A stretch of 51,051 bases of DNA, taken from contig NZ_CAJLKP010000042.1 of NCBI RefSeq assembly GCF_905207245.1, forward strand, positions 1-51,051, in the 5' to 3' direction. This document shows positions 40,859 through 49,497 of the stretch, piece by piece. The translations under genes and the position numbers were made by a program. This DNA comes from an uncultured Bacteroides sp. Its GTDB lineage: Bacteria > Bacteroidota > Bacteroidia > Bacteroidales > Bacteroidaceae. Each line of letters begins with the position of its first letter. Position 1 is the stretch's first letter. Below the pieces are notes generated by a model. That model ran no database searches. It was not told the DNA's origin and saw only the letters and a program-made list of their open reading frames with translations.

Positions 40859-42325
40859 TTAAAACGGCAAATCCTCCTTCATTATATCATCAGCCTGTTG
40901 GAGAAGATATTCGTCAGGATTATACTTCCGTCTTAATACGACCTGAAACAGCCTATTCCTGTTCTCATCCCACGCGGAAGTGACGGAATAGCCTTCCTGG
41001 CGTATCATGTCAACCATCTTTCTCTTGCTATAAGGTCTTACACCACAGTCATTGCAGTATGCTATGTATTTAACATACAGGTCACGGTCACGAATAGCCG
41101 ATTCCTCAATATCTCCCGAAGAATCATACCCCGAATCGTAAAGATACGACAGGACACTGTTGGAATCACGTCTTGCATTCTCCGTAACGGATTCTATCGT
41201 ATAACTTCTCGTAAACTCACCTTTATTCTTAACAAACCGTCTTGCACCCTCTATGATCCAGTTTATGATAGCAGCTGATTCCTTTGACAGCTTCAACGGA
41301 AGCGACCTGTCCTGTTCCGATTCCTTGAACACACGATAAAACGGAATGACAAGGGAGCGTCTGAAATGGCCGTAAGTCTGGTCCGAAACGGAAGGCATCT
41401 TGTTAAGGTTGGCCATAAACGGTGGCATCATGTCGGCAAGGAAAGGCTCACCGAACGGAAGGCGCGCCATAGTAGGCTCACCGGAAATGAACTTCTTGTA
41501 TTTTCCACCGCTCACATCCTTCCCACCCATCTCGGAAGCGTAGTTGAGCAGCTTGCCGTTTATCATAGCTATATTGTACTCGCACGTAGACTTGTCACCC
41601 GACAGGTCAGCCATCTCCATATAAGAAACATTATCTTTCCCTAGCGCGTTGACAACAGCGTCAAAGAACACCGACTTACCGTTACTACCACAACCGAGAA
41701 GGTAACACATCTTCTCCATCTTTATCTTCTTCCTGTCAACAAAAGCACACCCTACAAACTCCTGCAAGGCATCCTGGGTATCCTTCACAGGAATCACATC
41801 GTCCAGGAACTTCTCCCACAACGGGCTGCGCGCCAACGGGTCATAATTGATATTGATACGTATGCACGATTCTATCATGGGAGAGAAATCGAACGTTTCC
41901 ATCGTTTCCGTGTCAAGGACACAATTGTCAAACGTGATGAAGTTACGCTTGGGATTGAATATCTCATGCGTCACGTTCTTTATGATGGTACGGTAGAAAC
42001 GCTCGCTCGTATCGGTCATGTACAGTTCGCTAAGACCGTTTATGCGGCACAAATCCATACACAGGCGCATCAGATCCTCCTTCATCATGGGAACGAATAT
42101 CTTACCGTCAAAAGCCATGATGGAACCGCTCCTGTGCCGTCTGAAATTGCACTCCCTGCACGCATCGGCTATATCCATCTCAACCATAGCGGATATGGAA
42201 CGTTTCCACTCGCCTTCATCCCTTGCTTTACGGAAACCTCGACCACCACCCTTGTCCGCCAGCTTTCCCATAACGGAATCAAGGATGTATTCATAAGAAG
42301 CCTTTGCAGATTCAGCGACAGTCAT
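40859..42325 (-). CDS. SF3 / D5-type replicative helicase
   Basis: 488 residues. Walker A GCGSNGKSVF lies at about 211-220. A D5_N-like region precedes it, and downstream are LLNYASEMGG and PPFMANLNKMPSVSDQTYGH, matching motif B/C and the Asn sensor of superfamily 3 helicases used by P4-type and D5-type phages. It unwinds DNA at the fork with the primase encoded nearby. Its start overlaps the upstream gene by 14 bases. Confidence 0.85.
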   Translation of the reverse strand: MTVAESAKASYEYILDSVMGKLADKGGGRGFRKARDEGEWKRSISAMVEMDIADACRECNFRRHRSGSIMAFDGKIFVPMMKEDLMRLCMDLCRINGLSELYMTDTSERFYRTIIKNVTHEIFNPKRNFITFDNCVLDTETMETFDFSPMIESCIRININYDPLARSPLWEKFLDDVIPVKDTQDALQEFVGCAFVDRKKIKMEKMCYLLGCGSNGKSVFFDAVVNALGKDNVSYMEMADLSGDKSTCEYNIAMINGKLLNYASEMGGKDVSGGKYKKFISGEPTMARLPFGEPFLADMMPPFMANLNKMPSVSDQTYGHFRRSLVIPFYRVFKESEQDRSLPLKLSKESAAIINWIIEGARRFVKNKGEFTRSYTIESVTENARRDSNSVLSYLYDSGYDSSGDIEESAIRDRDLYVKYIAYCNDCGVRPYSKRKMVDMIRQEGYSVTSAWDENRNRLFQVVLRRKYNPDEYLLQQADDIMKEDLPF

Positions 42326-43331
42326 CTTCCCCTCCTTTCTCTACCGATTTCTCCCGGTCCACAACCTTCCCGAACATCACAACAGGATACAGGTCATAAT
42401 CGTCCGTTGATATGTCAGGGCGTGCGTCCATATCATCAAGCGAAGAATACACGTCCGCGATGTGCTCCAGCTTCCGGCACACGATGGAATCACGTCTTAT
42501 CCCGTAATACTCTATAAGGTCAGCCATGTACTGTATGGTAATGTCCTTGAACCATGTGAACGCATCATCACGTGTCTTTGCCCCGTCACAGCAGGTATTG
42601 AACGTATATCCGAAACGTCTCATCTTCACGAAGTAGCTGTTCCGCCACAACGACACCGACTTGTCCATCTCGTTCCCTGCGTTACGTATGGCAGTTACAA
42701 TGCTTCCCGGCATGAGCGCGCACCGTGAAACGCGAGCGGCGGAAGGCTTCCCGTTCGCCCCGGTACCATCCACCATATCCACATCGGGCACGAACCTTAG
42801 ATCATCCACGCTCCTTCCGCCCACAACGGACGTGTCATGCCGCATGAGATAGTCGGCATCCACGATATGCCCGTACTGTCTTACCTGGTCCTCGCACCAC
42901 GAAGCAAATCTCCTTAACGACCGCTTCCACTCGGAAGGAAGCACATACCCGTACCTTGCACATATCTCGGCTATACGCTTCCTATCCTTCTCCCATTTGT
43001 CCTTCATCTTCCTCTCGTACTCCAGCACCTCACCCTCCACGCTGACACCAGCGACCTGTGCAGCCATAGACTTTGCAGTTAAAGGTACGGGCACGCGTTT
43101 TATGAAGGACGCTTCCGACACAAGAACCGTCCTAGTACCGTCCTTCAACGGCTCGTCAAGTTTGAGGAAACACTGTCTGTCCGCAACGTTAACGAGCGTA
43201 ACCCACCCGAACAGCCGTGTCTGAACCCTCATCCCCTTGTACCAACGCTCCCTGTCGGGCATTGCATCGGACAGGCATACGACACGCCTTGATTCGGGCA
43301 ATCTAAGTTTAATCTCTATTTCTTCTTCCAT
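42312..43331 (-). CDS. Unknown early protein upstream of the helicase
   Basis: 339 residues from ATG 43331 (MEEEIEIKLRLPESRRVVCL); a GTG four codons earlier is the alternative. It has a beta-rich N-terminal domain, then a helical basic domain (KWEKDRKRIAEICARYGYVL...KRSLRRFASWCEDQVRQYGH). It is the first gene after the gene-free control region and overlaps the helicase gene, suggesting a replication role. GC content here and in the helicase gene is clearly higher than in the flanks. Confidence 0.6.
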   Translation of the reverse strand: MEEEIEIKLRLPESRRVVCLSDAMPDRERWYKGMRVQTRLFGWVTLVNVADRQCFLKLDEPLKDGTRTVLVSEASFIKRVPVPLTAKSMAAQVAGVSVEGEVLEYERKMKDKWEKDRKRIAEICARYGYVLPSEWKRSLRRFASWCEDQVRQYGHIVDADYLMRHDTSVVGGRSVDDLRFVPDVDMVDGTGANGKPSAARVSRCALMPGSIVTAIRNAGNEMDKSVSLWRNSYFVKMRRFGYTFNTCCDGAKTRDDAFTWFKDITIQYMADLIEYYGIRRDSIVCRKLEHIADVYSSLDDMDARPDISTDDYDLYPVVMFGKVVDREKSVEKGGEDDCR

Positions 43332-43363
43332 CTTTACACACACATTTTATCTGATTTCACCTG

Positions 43364-43371
43364 CAAATATA
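43364..43371 (-). promoter_or_regulatory. -7 box for replication operon
   Basis: Minus-strand TATATTTG matches TAnnTTTG, about 33 bases before ATG 43331. Confidence 0.6.
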
Positions 43372-43680
43372 TAGCAAAAAACAATACGAAAACAAATAGT
43401 TAAATTAATTAACTGCAAATGTTTACGTGGTTAACAAATACGTGTCAAGAAAGATAGTTTATCTTCTTTTACACAAGATTTTTTACTTTCACGTCCACAG
43501 TATGCTTTGAACAGGAAAAGTAAAAAATGTTGATTGTTGTTATTTTTTATTTTTGTCATAATTTTTCTCATTTTAGTTAAAATGATTTAACTATAATTTT
43601 TTATTTACTTATTATTTTCTACGTTAAGAAATGTAAAATTGACTTAATTTAACATAAAATAAAAAATCTCAACACCGATA

Positions 43681-43694
43681 GTTGCATATGCAAC
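43681..43694. repeat. Perfect 14-bp palindrome
   Basis: GTTGCATATGCAAC reads the same on both strands; a likely site for a dimeric DNA-binding protein in the control region. Confidence 0.7.
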
Positions 43695-43724
43695 TAATTG
43701 ATTCGGAGAAATTCGTAAAAAACC

Positions 43725-44468
43725 TACGAAATTCGTTGATTTTTCGTAGACTTCGTAAACTCTTCGTTTTTCAACACTTGTCAAAAAACTCGCAAAAATT
43801 AACGACTAAACAGCTTATTTTCAACGTTTTATACTTGTCAAAAAAAATTGAATCGTTAATCGTAAAAAATTTGCTCTCTATTAAATAGCATATTAAATGT
43901 TAAAAGTAATATATATTTACAACATATACATACACGTACACCTTACATACTCTATTACAATACATATACATACACAATGCATACATAACACATACAAATA
44001 CAGACACCAAAACTGCATACGTAATTTAGTATAGATACATATCAAAACGACGAAATCAACGAAGAATACTGTAAACCAATAACTTATACTGCAAAAAAAG
44101 ACATAAAAAATGCAACCACACCTACGAAACACACCAAAAAACCTACGATTTTCGTAACTTTTTATGTAAATATTTATCCGATTTTGTTGAAAACTACCGA
44201 AAATACACATCCAAACCGCAAAATCAGCCATCCGAGCAAAATTTGGAGAAAAAAAATTTTTCAGAAAAAAAAATTATCGGGAGCGACACACCCGACGCGA
44301 AGCCCCCACAAAAGGGGGTATGGTACTGATTTACAGGCAATTACGCACGTTTATTTACCGCGATTCTCAATGTTTGTAAATAAAAAAGAATTCTTTTCTA
44401 CGACAATCGAATTTCGAAATCTTTACAAATAAAATATCTTTACAAGTGACTTCTACGAAGATTTCGTA
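43725..44468. repeat. Family of TACGAA...TTCGTA palindromic sites
   Basis: TACGAAATTCGT (43725-43736), direct TTCGTAGACTTCGTAA (about 43743), TACGATTTTCGTA (44144-44156) and TACGAAGATTTCGTA (44454-44468), with half sites near 44123 and 44395. Conserved arms and variable centres are typical of operators or iterons. Confidence 0.65.
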
Positions 44469-45000
44469 ATTCCTTGATTACCAGACACTTACAAACAAAT
44501 TTAACATAAATTAACATTGAAAAATCTTGAAATTAAACATAATATTGGTCTTGCGCGGTCTGATCTATTAATATTATGCAATATTAATTTAAAATATGCA
44601 TATAAAAAGTATTTATTTTGGAAAAAACGGGCTTAATTTATAATTAACGTTAATGAAATATACAACCTAATCAAAAGCGCTGTATGTTTGCAGTGTCGGA
44701 AGGACAAATAGATACTTGACGTATTGAAACAGCTTGCTATAGTGACAGTATAGTACAGATCCGCAAACCAGGATAAGCGGAATATAAATAGCGGTGTAGC
44801 TAGCCACGATGCAGAGGCACGGAATGTTAGATAATGGCGATAATGTTTTAGTGCGATATGTGATTAGCTCCTGATACGATATAATATTAATGTATGCGCG
44901 TATCTGTATCCTATACATAAGCCTTAATACTGGTCGGTATATATAAGCCGTAAAAACATACGATACGCACATATTGTAATGTAGCTGCCATCTATAGCCT

Positions 45001-45024
45001 GGTTGGTGTGGTTGGTGTGGTTGG
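45001..45024 (+). promoter_or_regulatory. Two-tetrad G-quadruplex motif
   Basis: Six GG runs separated by TT, TGT, TT, TGT, TT. The 15-mer GGTTGGTGTGGTTGG, identical to the thrombin-binding DNA aptamer and a well-known quadruplex former, occurs twice, sharing bases (45001-45015 and 45010-45024). It lies 90 bases upstream of the first rightward early gene. Confidence 0.7.
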
Positions 45025-45113
45025 TAACGGTTGTAAGCCCGTATAGATACAGAACACAATATAAACTTATACATTATGAATGGGAAATTATTAACGATTT
45101 AAATTATATCATT

Positions 45114-45509
45114 ATGAAGACTTTAGAAAGCATTTTTTCAGAGATTAAAGAAAACGGTGTAATTACTAAACAACAATTACAGTTATTAAAGAACCGATCT
45201 AACAAGCAGCAAAAAGATGTTATAGATTACGATTGGTTGGAAAGTATCGGAGATGGTTACGGTATCCCATTGACAGAGGAACAAGGCGTTCAGGGCTTGA
45301 ACTGGTTAAAGATGTTCATTAAGAAGAATGGAGAAAGTAACGTATATGGGTATAGAGAGCTTGAGATAATTAATAATGCTTCTCCGGCTGACTTCGTTTT
45401 CAAAGGGTTTTATAATGCCGGAAACGGTTCGTTCAGATACTTCCTACCTATCTACTCTCTCAACGGGATGGAATATATACCAATGAAAAAACCTTATATA
45501 ATTGGTTGA
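45114..45509 (+). CDS. First rightward early protein, unknown
   Basis: 131 residues from ATG 45114 (MKTLESIFSEIKENGVITKQ); upstream in-frame residues come from the G-quadruplex repeats and are rejected. Soluble, with a YGYRELEIINN segment. It is the first gene of the rightward early unit. Confidence 0.65.
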   Translation: MKTLESIFSEIKENGVITKQQLQLLKNRSNKQQKDVIDYDWLESIGDGYGIPLTEEQGVQGLNWLKMFIKKNGESNVYGYRELEIINNASPADFVFKGFYNAGNGSFRYFLPIYSLNGMEYIPMKKPYIIG

Positions 45510-45575
45510 TCGGTGTTGTGATATTCATTTCCGGCACCGACTGGGATAAGCTATGAGAATTCATAAACAAAAGTT

Positions 45576-45725
45576 ATGAATCAGATAAATTTTAAAGGAT
45601 ATGAAAGAATAAATGAAGCGCGTTATTGCTATTATGGAAATACGAAGAAAGAAGCGTTAACAGCGTTTAGAAAATCGTTTGGCAGCTTTAAAGGCTTTGT
45701 AAAAAAGGAATGGGAATTAGTATAA
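45576..45725 (+). CDS. 49-residue basic protein, unknown
   Basis: MNQINFKGYERINEARYCYY..., rich in Lys and aromatic residues. Separate reading frame with clean start and stop; next gene starts 22 bases later. Confidence 0.5.
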   Translation: MNQINFKGYERINEARYCYYGNTKKEALTAFRKSFGSFKGFVKKEWELV

Positions 45726-45746
45726 ATCAAATTAAATATTACAATT

Positions 45747-46109
45747 ATGGAAAGATACGATTATTTTGCAGCGGTTAGAGAAGATGTTTTGAATTATATC
45801 AATGAGAACGGAATAGTGGTAACCTCCGAAAACCGGGACGAAGTGGAACAAGATCTCAACGATACACTGTTTACATGTGATAGTGTAACGGGAAACGCAT
45901 CAGGATCTTATACCTTTAACACTTGGACGGCTGAGGAATACTTGTGTCACAATTGGGATCTGTTAAGTGAAGCGTTAACGGAGTTCGGTTGCGATATGAG
46001 TTATTTGGAAAAAGGCGCGGAATCATGTGACGTAACTATACGCTGTTACCTGTTAGGGCAAGCAATTTCGGAAGTTTTGGATGAAATGGAAAGGAGGGAA
46101 GAGGAATGA
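45747..46109 (+). CDS. Conserved acidic early protein
   Basis: 120 residues with SVTGNASGSYTFNTWTAEEY and CHNWDLLSEALTEFGCD, a pattern I recall from a protein family carried by Bacteroides phages and mobile elements. Highly acidic, no membrane segment. Function unknown. Overlaps the next ORF by ATGA. Confidence 0.7.
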   Translation: MERYDYFAAVREDVLNYINENGIVVTSENRDEVEQDLNDTLFTCDSVTGNASGSYTFNTWTAEEYLCHNWDLLSEALTEFGCDMSYLEKGAESCDVTIRCYLLGQAISEVLDEMERREEE

Positions 46110-46252
46110 GAACGTTTTTTGCACAAGTTAGTACAAGGTATCGGGCAATTAAAAATTGCCCGTTTACCCCTGCACATGTTGCCAAGGTTTTTGGCGGTTA
46201 TATGTGTTTTGAAAGTGATAATGATTATAGAGTTTGGAAAAATCAAAAGTAA
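46106..46252 (+). CDS. 48-residue protein, unknown
   Basis: MRTFFAQVSTRYRAIKNCPF..., start overlaps the previous stop (ATGA), so translation is probably coupled. Confidence 0.55.
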   Translation: MRTFFAQVSTRYRAIKNCPFTPAHVAKVFGGYMCFESDNDYRVWKNQK

Positions 46253-46258
46253 ATAACG

Positions 46259-46339
46259 ATGATCGAAACATTAATACTATTATGTTGCCTGTATCTATCA
46301 ATACGGGTAACTGATTATATCGAAAAACATAAACAATAA
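46259..46339 (+). CDS. 26-residue hydrophobic peptide
   Basis: MIETLILLCCLYLSIRVTDY...; one short membrane segment. Very small, so uncertain, but the frame fits between neighbours with no waste. Confidence 0.35.
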   Translation: MIETLILLCCLYLSIRVTDYIEKHKQ

Positions 46340-46358
46340 CAATTAAAAACGTAACATT

Positions 46359-46658
46359 ATGAAAAGAAGAAACGACATACCTAATTTACTTGCAATGTAT
46401 ATACGTAATACAAGTGAGATATACAATATTACATCATGGTTGCAAAGCTGTGTGATCAAAAAAGCGAACAAAGGTGTACAACCACAATTAGAATACCTTG
46501 CAAATTGTAGCACAATGAAAACCATAATCAGAGAGGCCGCCAAACTGTTATACAAGTACGACGGGATAACACCCACCAGACAGGAAAAACAGGAAGCGGC
46601 CCGGGAACATGCCAAATACATTCTTGATGGTGTGCAATACTATATAAATAATCGCTAA
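46359..46658 (+). CDS. Basic early protein, unknown
   Basis: 99 residues, Lys/Arg-rich and helical (MKRRNDIPNLLAMYIRNTSE, TPTRQEKQEAAREHAKYILD). Could bind nucleic acid. Not recognised. Confidence 0.6.
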   Translation: MKRRNDIPNLLAMYIRNTSEIYNITSWLQSCVIKKANKGVQPQLEYLANCSTMKTIIREAAKLLYKYDGITPTRQEKQEAAREHAKYILDGVQYYINNR

Positions 46659-46824
46659 TAAAGGGCAAATAAAACCCTGTAATGAAAGATATCAACCAAT
46701 ACCGATATATTACCCATATATATGTAAATCGTATAGAGCAACAATAGAAGATATAACATATAGTTGTATATTAAGGCATAAGGATCACTAGTTTTTTAAA
46801 CAGTTTTACCACGGTCCGAACGGA

Positions 46825-47004
46825 ATGCAAACTGGATCGGAAAGATACAAGGAAATACAGGAACTCGAAAAAGCCGTTATAGATGCACCACTATACAAGC
46901 TACTAGGGCTAACTATCACGGAAACACCCCTAGACGGACGTATCAGATACTTAAAACAGTTACCCGTATATAATACGGACGTATTGGCGGAACTTACCTA
47001 TTAA
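46825..47004 (+). CDS. 59-residue protein, unknown
   Basis: MQTGSERYKEIQELEKAVID..., helical. The frame is open upstream to a TAG, so an earlier non-ATG start is possible. Confidence 0.5.
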   Translation: MQTGSERYKEIQELEKAVIDAPLYKLLGLTITETPLDGRIRYLKQLPVYNTDVLAELTY

Positions 47005-47028
47005 TCATTTATAAAAAACAACATAATT

Positions 47029-47313
47029 ATGATACAATTTACTATTGACAGTTTTAGCGGCGGTATATCAGGCCGCCGGTATAAATCAATCAATGAAGCT
47101 ATACAAGACGGTGGCTACTCTGTTTGGTGCAATGAAAAAATTAAACTAGCTTTCAATTTTGGGAACGGCACGGAAAAAGATTTTAAAAGATATTGCAAAG
47201 ACAACAAATGTAAGATTATAAGCGAAAACAAATTTTATTCTTTGTCGTTGAATGAGCAAAAAACACATATTCAATTCATTCATGAACAATTAAACCGTTA
47301 TAATGACCTATGA
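47029..47313 (+). CDS. Early protein, unknown
   Basis: 94 residues (MIQFTIDSFSGGISGRRYKS...), soluble, one Cys pair. Overlaps the next gene by ATGA. Confidence 0.6.
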   Translation: MIQFTIDSFSGGISGRRYKSINEAIQDGGYSVWCNEKIKLAFNFGNGTEKDFKRYCKDNKCKIISENKFYSLSLNEQKTHIQFIHEQLNRYNDL

Positions 47314-47534
47314 AAAAGAAATACGCTAAAGAACAATTACAGGAGGCAATTACCAAGGTAAGCAATGTAATGAATAATAATAAGGTAGCATGCTTTCAAA
47401 AACCAATAGTACCAGGCGATTGCCCTACGTTTGACGAAGAAACAGCAAACTATGTTAGGGAAAGACTGGAATTATACCTAAAAACGTGGGTGTTACCAAA
47501 TCTCAACGAAGTGTTAAACGAATTATCTAAATAA
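47310..47534 (+). CDS. Early protein, unknown
   Basis: 74 residues, helical (MKKKYAKEQLQEAITKVSNV, YVRERLELYLKTWVLPNLNE). Overlaps the previous gene by ATGA, so translation is probably coupled; the next ORF starts 8 bases after its stop. Confidence 0.6.
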   Translation: MKKKYAKEQLQEAITKVSNVMNNNKVACFQKPIVPGDCPTFDEETANYVRERLELYLKTWVLPNLNEVLNELSK

Positions 47535-47542
47535 TTAGTATT

Positions 47543-47779
47543 ATGAAAAAACAAAACTTACAAAAAGAATTATATCCTATCCTTGAAAACGAAAGTATTA
47601 AGATAGGAACGTTTAAAGCTAGTAGAAGTATTAATACATTGGACCTTATTAAGGAAAATATTAAGTTTTGGAAAAGCTATGACGGGCACAAGTTACCCGA
47701 AAAACAGGTTAAACAAGCGTATCATAACGGCACCAGGACACAAAACATAATCAAACTATACAGAGCACGCCCGAATTGA
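47543..47779 (+). CDS. Early protein, unknown
   Basis: 78 residues, basic (MKKQNLQKELYPILENESIK, GTRTQNIIKLYRARPN). Its stop overlaps a TTG start of the next ORF. Confidence 0.55.
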   Translation: MKKQNLQKELYPILENESIKIGTFKASRSINTLDLIKENIKFWKSYDGHKLPEKQVKQAYHNGTRTQNIIKLYRARPN

Positions 47780-47970
47780 TTAAGTTTGTAAGAGAGCACG
47801 CAAACGACTATAAAACGTTAAATCGAAAGGACGTACCTAGCTGCATAAATATTGATCGTAGGCGGAGTGAACGTTATTTTTCCGTATATATCGAAAAGTT
47901 TGGGAACGTGCGTTTTAATGAAGTGTTAAGAGTTTTCCCTTTGCTTCCTAAATCATATTTGAACAAGTAA
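47776..47970 (+). CDS. Early protein, unknown, TTG start
   Basis: 64 residues (IKFVREHANDYKTLNRKDVP...). No ATG fits; TTG at 47776 overlaps the previous stop. Basic, helical. Confidence 0.45.
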   Translation: MIKFVREHANDYKTLNRKDVPSCINIDRRRSERYFSVYIEKFGNVRFNEVLRVFPLLPKSYLNK

Positions 47971-48074
47971 TGAGAGTAATTAGAGTAATAAGAGTTTTAA
48001 AGAGAATACTAACCGACTCAGATATAATAGATCTGTACGGTATGTATTGTGATTTTTATAAAAATATACAATAA
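47970..48074 (+). CDS. 34-residue ORF
   Basis: MRVIRVIRVLKRILTDSDII...; ATG overlaps the previous stop (TAATG). Overlapped in another frame by the next ORF, so one of the two may not be expressed. Confidence 0.35.
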   Translation: MRVIRVIRVLKRILTDSDIIDLYGMYCDFYKNIQ

Positions 48075-48240
48075 TTTAGATAGCATTTTACGCAATTTGT
48101 TAGTTGCTGGAAACATTGTAACCGTACCGTTTGAACAAATGAGAGAGATACGCAAGGAATTGGACCGCTTTGTTAAGCCTGTACAGATAGAGATTGTTAA
48201 GAGTGATTTTGAAACTGTTTCGTTTAGAGAGTTAAGATAA
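48049..48240 (+). CDS. Early protein, unknown, GTG start
   Basis: 63 residues (IFIKIYNNLDSILRNLLVAG...), with a helical, charged second half. GTG start overlaps the previous small ORF. Confidence 0.45.
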   Translation: MIFIKIYNNLDSILRNLLVAGNIVTVPFEQMREIRKELDRFVKPVQIEIVKSDFETVSFRELR

Positions 48241-48262
48241 AGCGGAAATAATGTGAAATATT

Positions 48263-48308
48263 TTCCCGGCGTGGAGAACAACAAGCGGATCGCCACCGCC
48301 GCCGGGAA
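48263..48308. terminator. Strong hairpin, possible attenuator
   Basis: TTCCCGGCG (48263-48271) pairs with CGCCGGGAA (48300-48308), extended by GTGG/CCAC inside. GC-rich in AT-rich surroundings; no clear T-run, so it may be an RNA-processing or attenuation element rather than a simple terminator. Confidence 0.55.
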
Positions 48309-48336
48309 CTATTTATTAACTTAAAAATAAAAAGAC

Positions 48337-48548
48337 ATGGAAAGTACATTCAAGTTGTTAGCTACTGACAGACAGGCGCAAATACTATTCAACAACTATT
48401 GCGTTAAACTGATGGAGTTCAAAGGGGGTAAAGAAAGTTATCCAGAAATGAAATAATTTACCCGTGGCGTGTTATATTGCGTCATAAAGAAGAGTTAGGA
48501 AAACTTCATGGGGTATATTCATTTGAAAAACTTGTAAGTATCATTTAA
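48337..48548 (+). pseudogene. Small gene broken by a frameshift
   Basis: From ATG 48337 the frame encodes MESTFKLLATDRQAQILFNN...SYPEMK and stops at 48456. The adjacent frame continues with YPWRVILRHKEELGKLHGVY... to a stop at 48548. A single-base indel near 48450 joins the two into one ~70-residue protein. Lesion, assembly error or programmed shift cannot be told apart here. Confidence 0.5.
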
Positions 48549-48564
48549 TTTAAAAATAATCATT

Positions 48565-48771
48565 ATGAAACGAATTGCAATTTTGGCTTTATTATCATTA
48601 AGCCTATCATCATGTAGTGAATACTTCGATAAACAACAAAGTAAGAATGAACTAAAGAAAAAGTATTCTTTCGCATTAAATTACTATGTTGAAAGATTGT
48701 CCGTTATTTGAATCATACAGAGATAGTATTAACAAATACACAAGACTTTCAAATGAACTTGATTACTAACT
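48565..48771 (+). pseudogene. Small lipoprotein with probable frameshift
   Basis: MKRIAILALLSLSLSSCSEY has a clear lipobox (LSSC), so the product would be an outer-membrane lipoprotein. The frame stops at 48711, but an overlapping frame from about 48688 encodes LKDCPLFESYRDSINKYTRL... to 48771 and reads like its natural end. A superinfection-exclusion role is conceivable for a phage-encoded lipoprotein, but unproven. Confidence 0.5.
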
Positions 48772-48786
48772 TAAAAACAAAAGAAT

Positions 48787-49059
48787 ATGGGAACGAACAA
48801 ACAACTAAGTATTAAGCAAATTATTTGCTCTAACATTATAGCAGCCGAAAAAGTTGCCGGGGATGTGTGTCAAGGTCTTGCCATCAAGCTGTCGAAAGCG
48901 TTTATATACGATAGCCGTGATATTGATGCCGATGAAATCTCATACATTAGCCAACAATGCGAAATTGCGCTTCAAAATATATCCGAATTAGGGCTTACGG
49001 AAGCCAAGAACAATGAAATGAATAATATAATAGCTAAATATAATGGGAACGAACAATAA
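48787..49059 (+). CDS. Early protein, unknown
   Basis: 90 residues (MGTNKQLSIKQIICSNIIAA...), helical, slightly acidic. Overlaps the next gene by 17 bases; both begin with MGTN. Confidence 0.6.
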   Translation: MGTNKQLSIKQIICSNIIAAEKVAGDVCQGLAIKLSKAFIYDSRDIDADEISYISQQCEIALQNISELGLTEAKNNEMNNIIAKYNGNEQ

Positions 49060-49291
49060 ACAATACATCCTGGAAGGGCGGAAATGGGATGTAATAGAGA
49101 GTGTTGACGGATATTTTTCCGGGGAAAAGAACGGAGTTATCATACAAGGAACGACAATGAGTGATCTGTATGAAAAATGCAAATCTTTTGACATAGCTTC
49201 GGTTATGGAGAAGATTAAGACGGGTGTAGATCTGAACGACTGGGAAAAACGCTTAATAAAAGTTAATAAAAAGTTGTTGGAAAACAAATAA
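49043..49291 (+). CDS. Early protein, unknown
   Basis: 82 residues (MGTNNKQYILEGRKWDVIES...), mixed alpha/beta, Lys-rich end. Not recognised. Confidence 0.6.
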   Translation: MGTNNKQYILEGRKWDVIESVDGYFSGEKNGVIIQGTTMSDLYEKCKSFDIASVMEKIKTGVDLNDWEKRLIKVNKKLLENK

Positions 49292-49295
49292 ACTA

Positions 49296-49303
49296 TATCT
49301 TTG
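49296..49303 (+). promoter_or_regulatory. -7 box before the 49.3 kb gene
   Basis: TATCTTTG ends 4 bases before ATG 49308, so a transcript from it would be leaderless or nearly so. Confidence 0.4.
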
Positions 49304-49307
49304 CCGT

Positions 49308-49493
49308 ATGAGAAAAAAATACGTTGCATATTATAAAGGCTGTACAATAGAGGTCACAGGAGAAAAAAACTTCATGTACCGAATAATAAAAGGTGAACGG
49401 ATGGATCTCTTTGTTGATATGTTTTACAGGTCTACAACTGATGCGCTAAAGGGCGCAATGAGGTGGGTGGACAATAATGTTAGGAAGGAGTGA
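49308..49493 (+). CDS. Early protein, unknown
   Basis: 61 residues (MRKKYVAYYKGCTIEVTGEK...), beta-rich N-terminus with a helical end (TTDALKGAMRWVDNNV). Confidence 0.55.
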   Translation: MRKKYVAYYKGCTIEVTGEKNFMYRIIKGERMDLFVDMFYRSTTDALKGAMRWVDNNVRKE

Positions 49494-49497
49494 ATTT

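Larger units (their letters stand above)
43372..45113. other. 1.7-kb gene-free divergent region: control region / putative origin
   Basis: Apparent ORFs here have unnatural composition (for example strings of Tyr, Cys and Ile from CATATACATACA repeats) and are rejected. The region is very AT-rich. It holds a perfect palindrome GTTGCATATGCAAC (43681-43694), several TACGAA-TTCGTA-type palindromes, a CA/TA-rich stretch (43917-44010), a CCCCC/GGGGG hairpin (44303-44318) and a G-quadruplex motif at 45001-45024. It separates leftward replication genes from rightward early genes, as expected for a promoter/operator and replication origin. Confidence 0.55.

Noticed and set aside
43682..43888. 68-codon plus-strand ORF in the control region
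   Set aside because: Translates palindromic operator-like DNA; composition is unnatural and no gene neighbours support it.
43917..44231. 104-codon minus-strand ORF rich in Cys, Ile, Tyr and Val
   Set aside because: Arises from CATATACA-type low-complexity DNA; no credible domain.
44667..45074. 135-codon minus-strand ORF
   Set aside because: Runs antisense through the G-quadruplex motif (giving QPHQPHQPG) and has random-looking composition.
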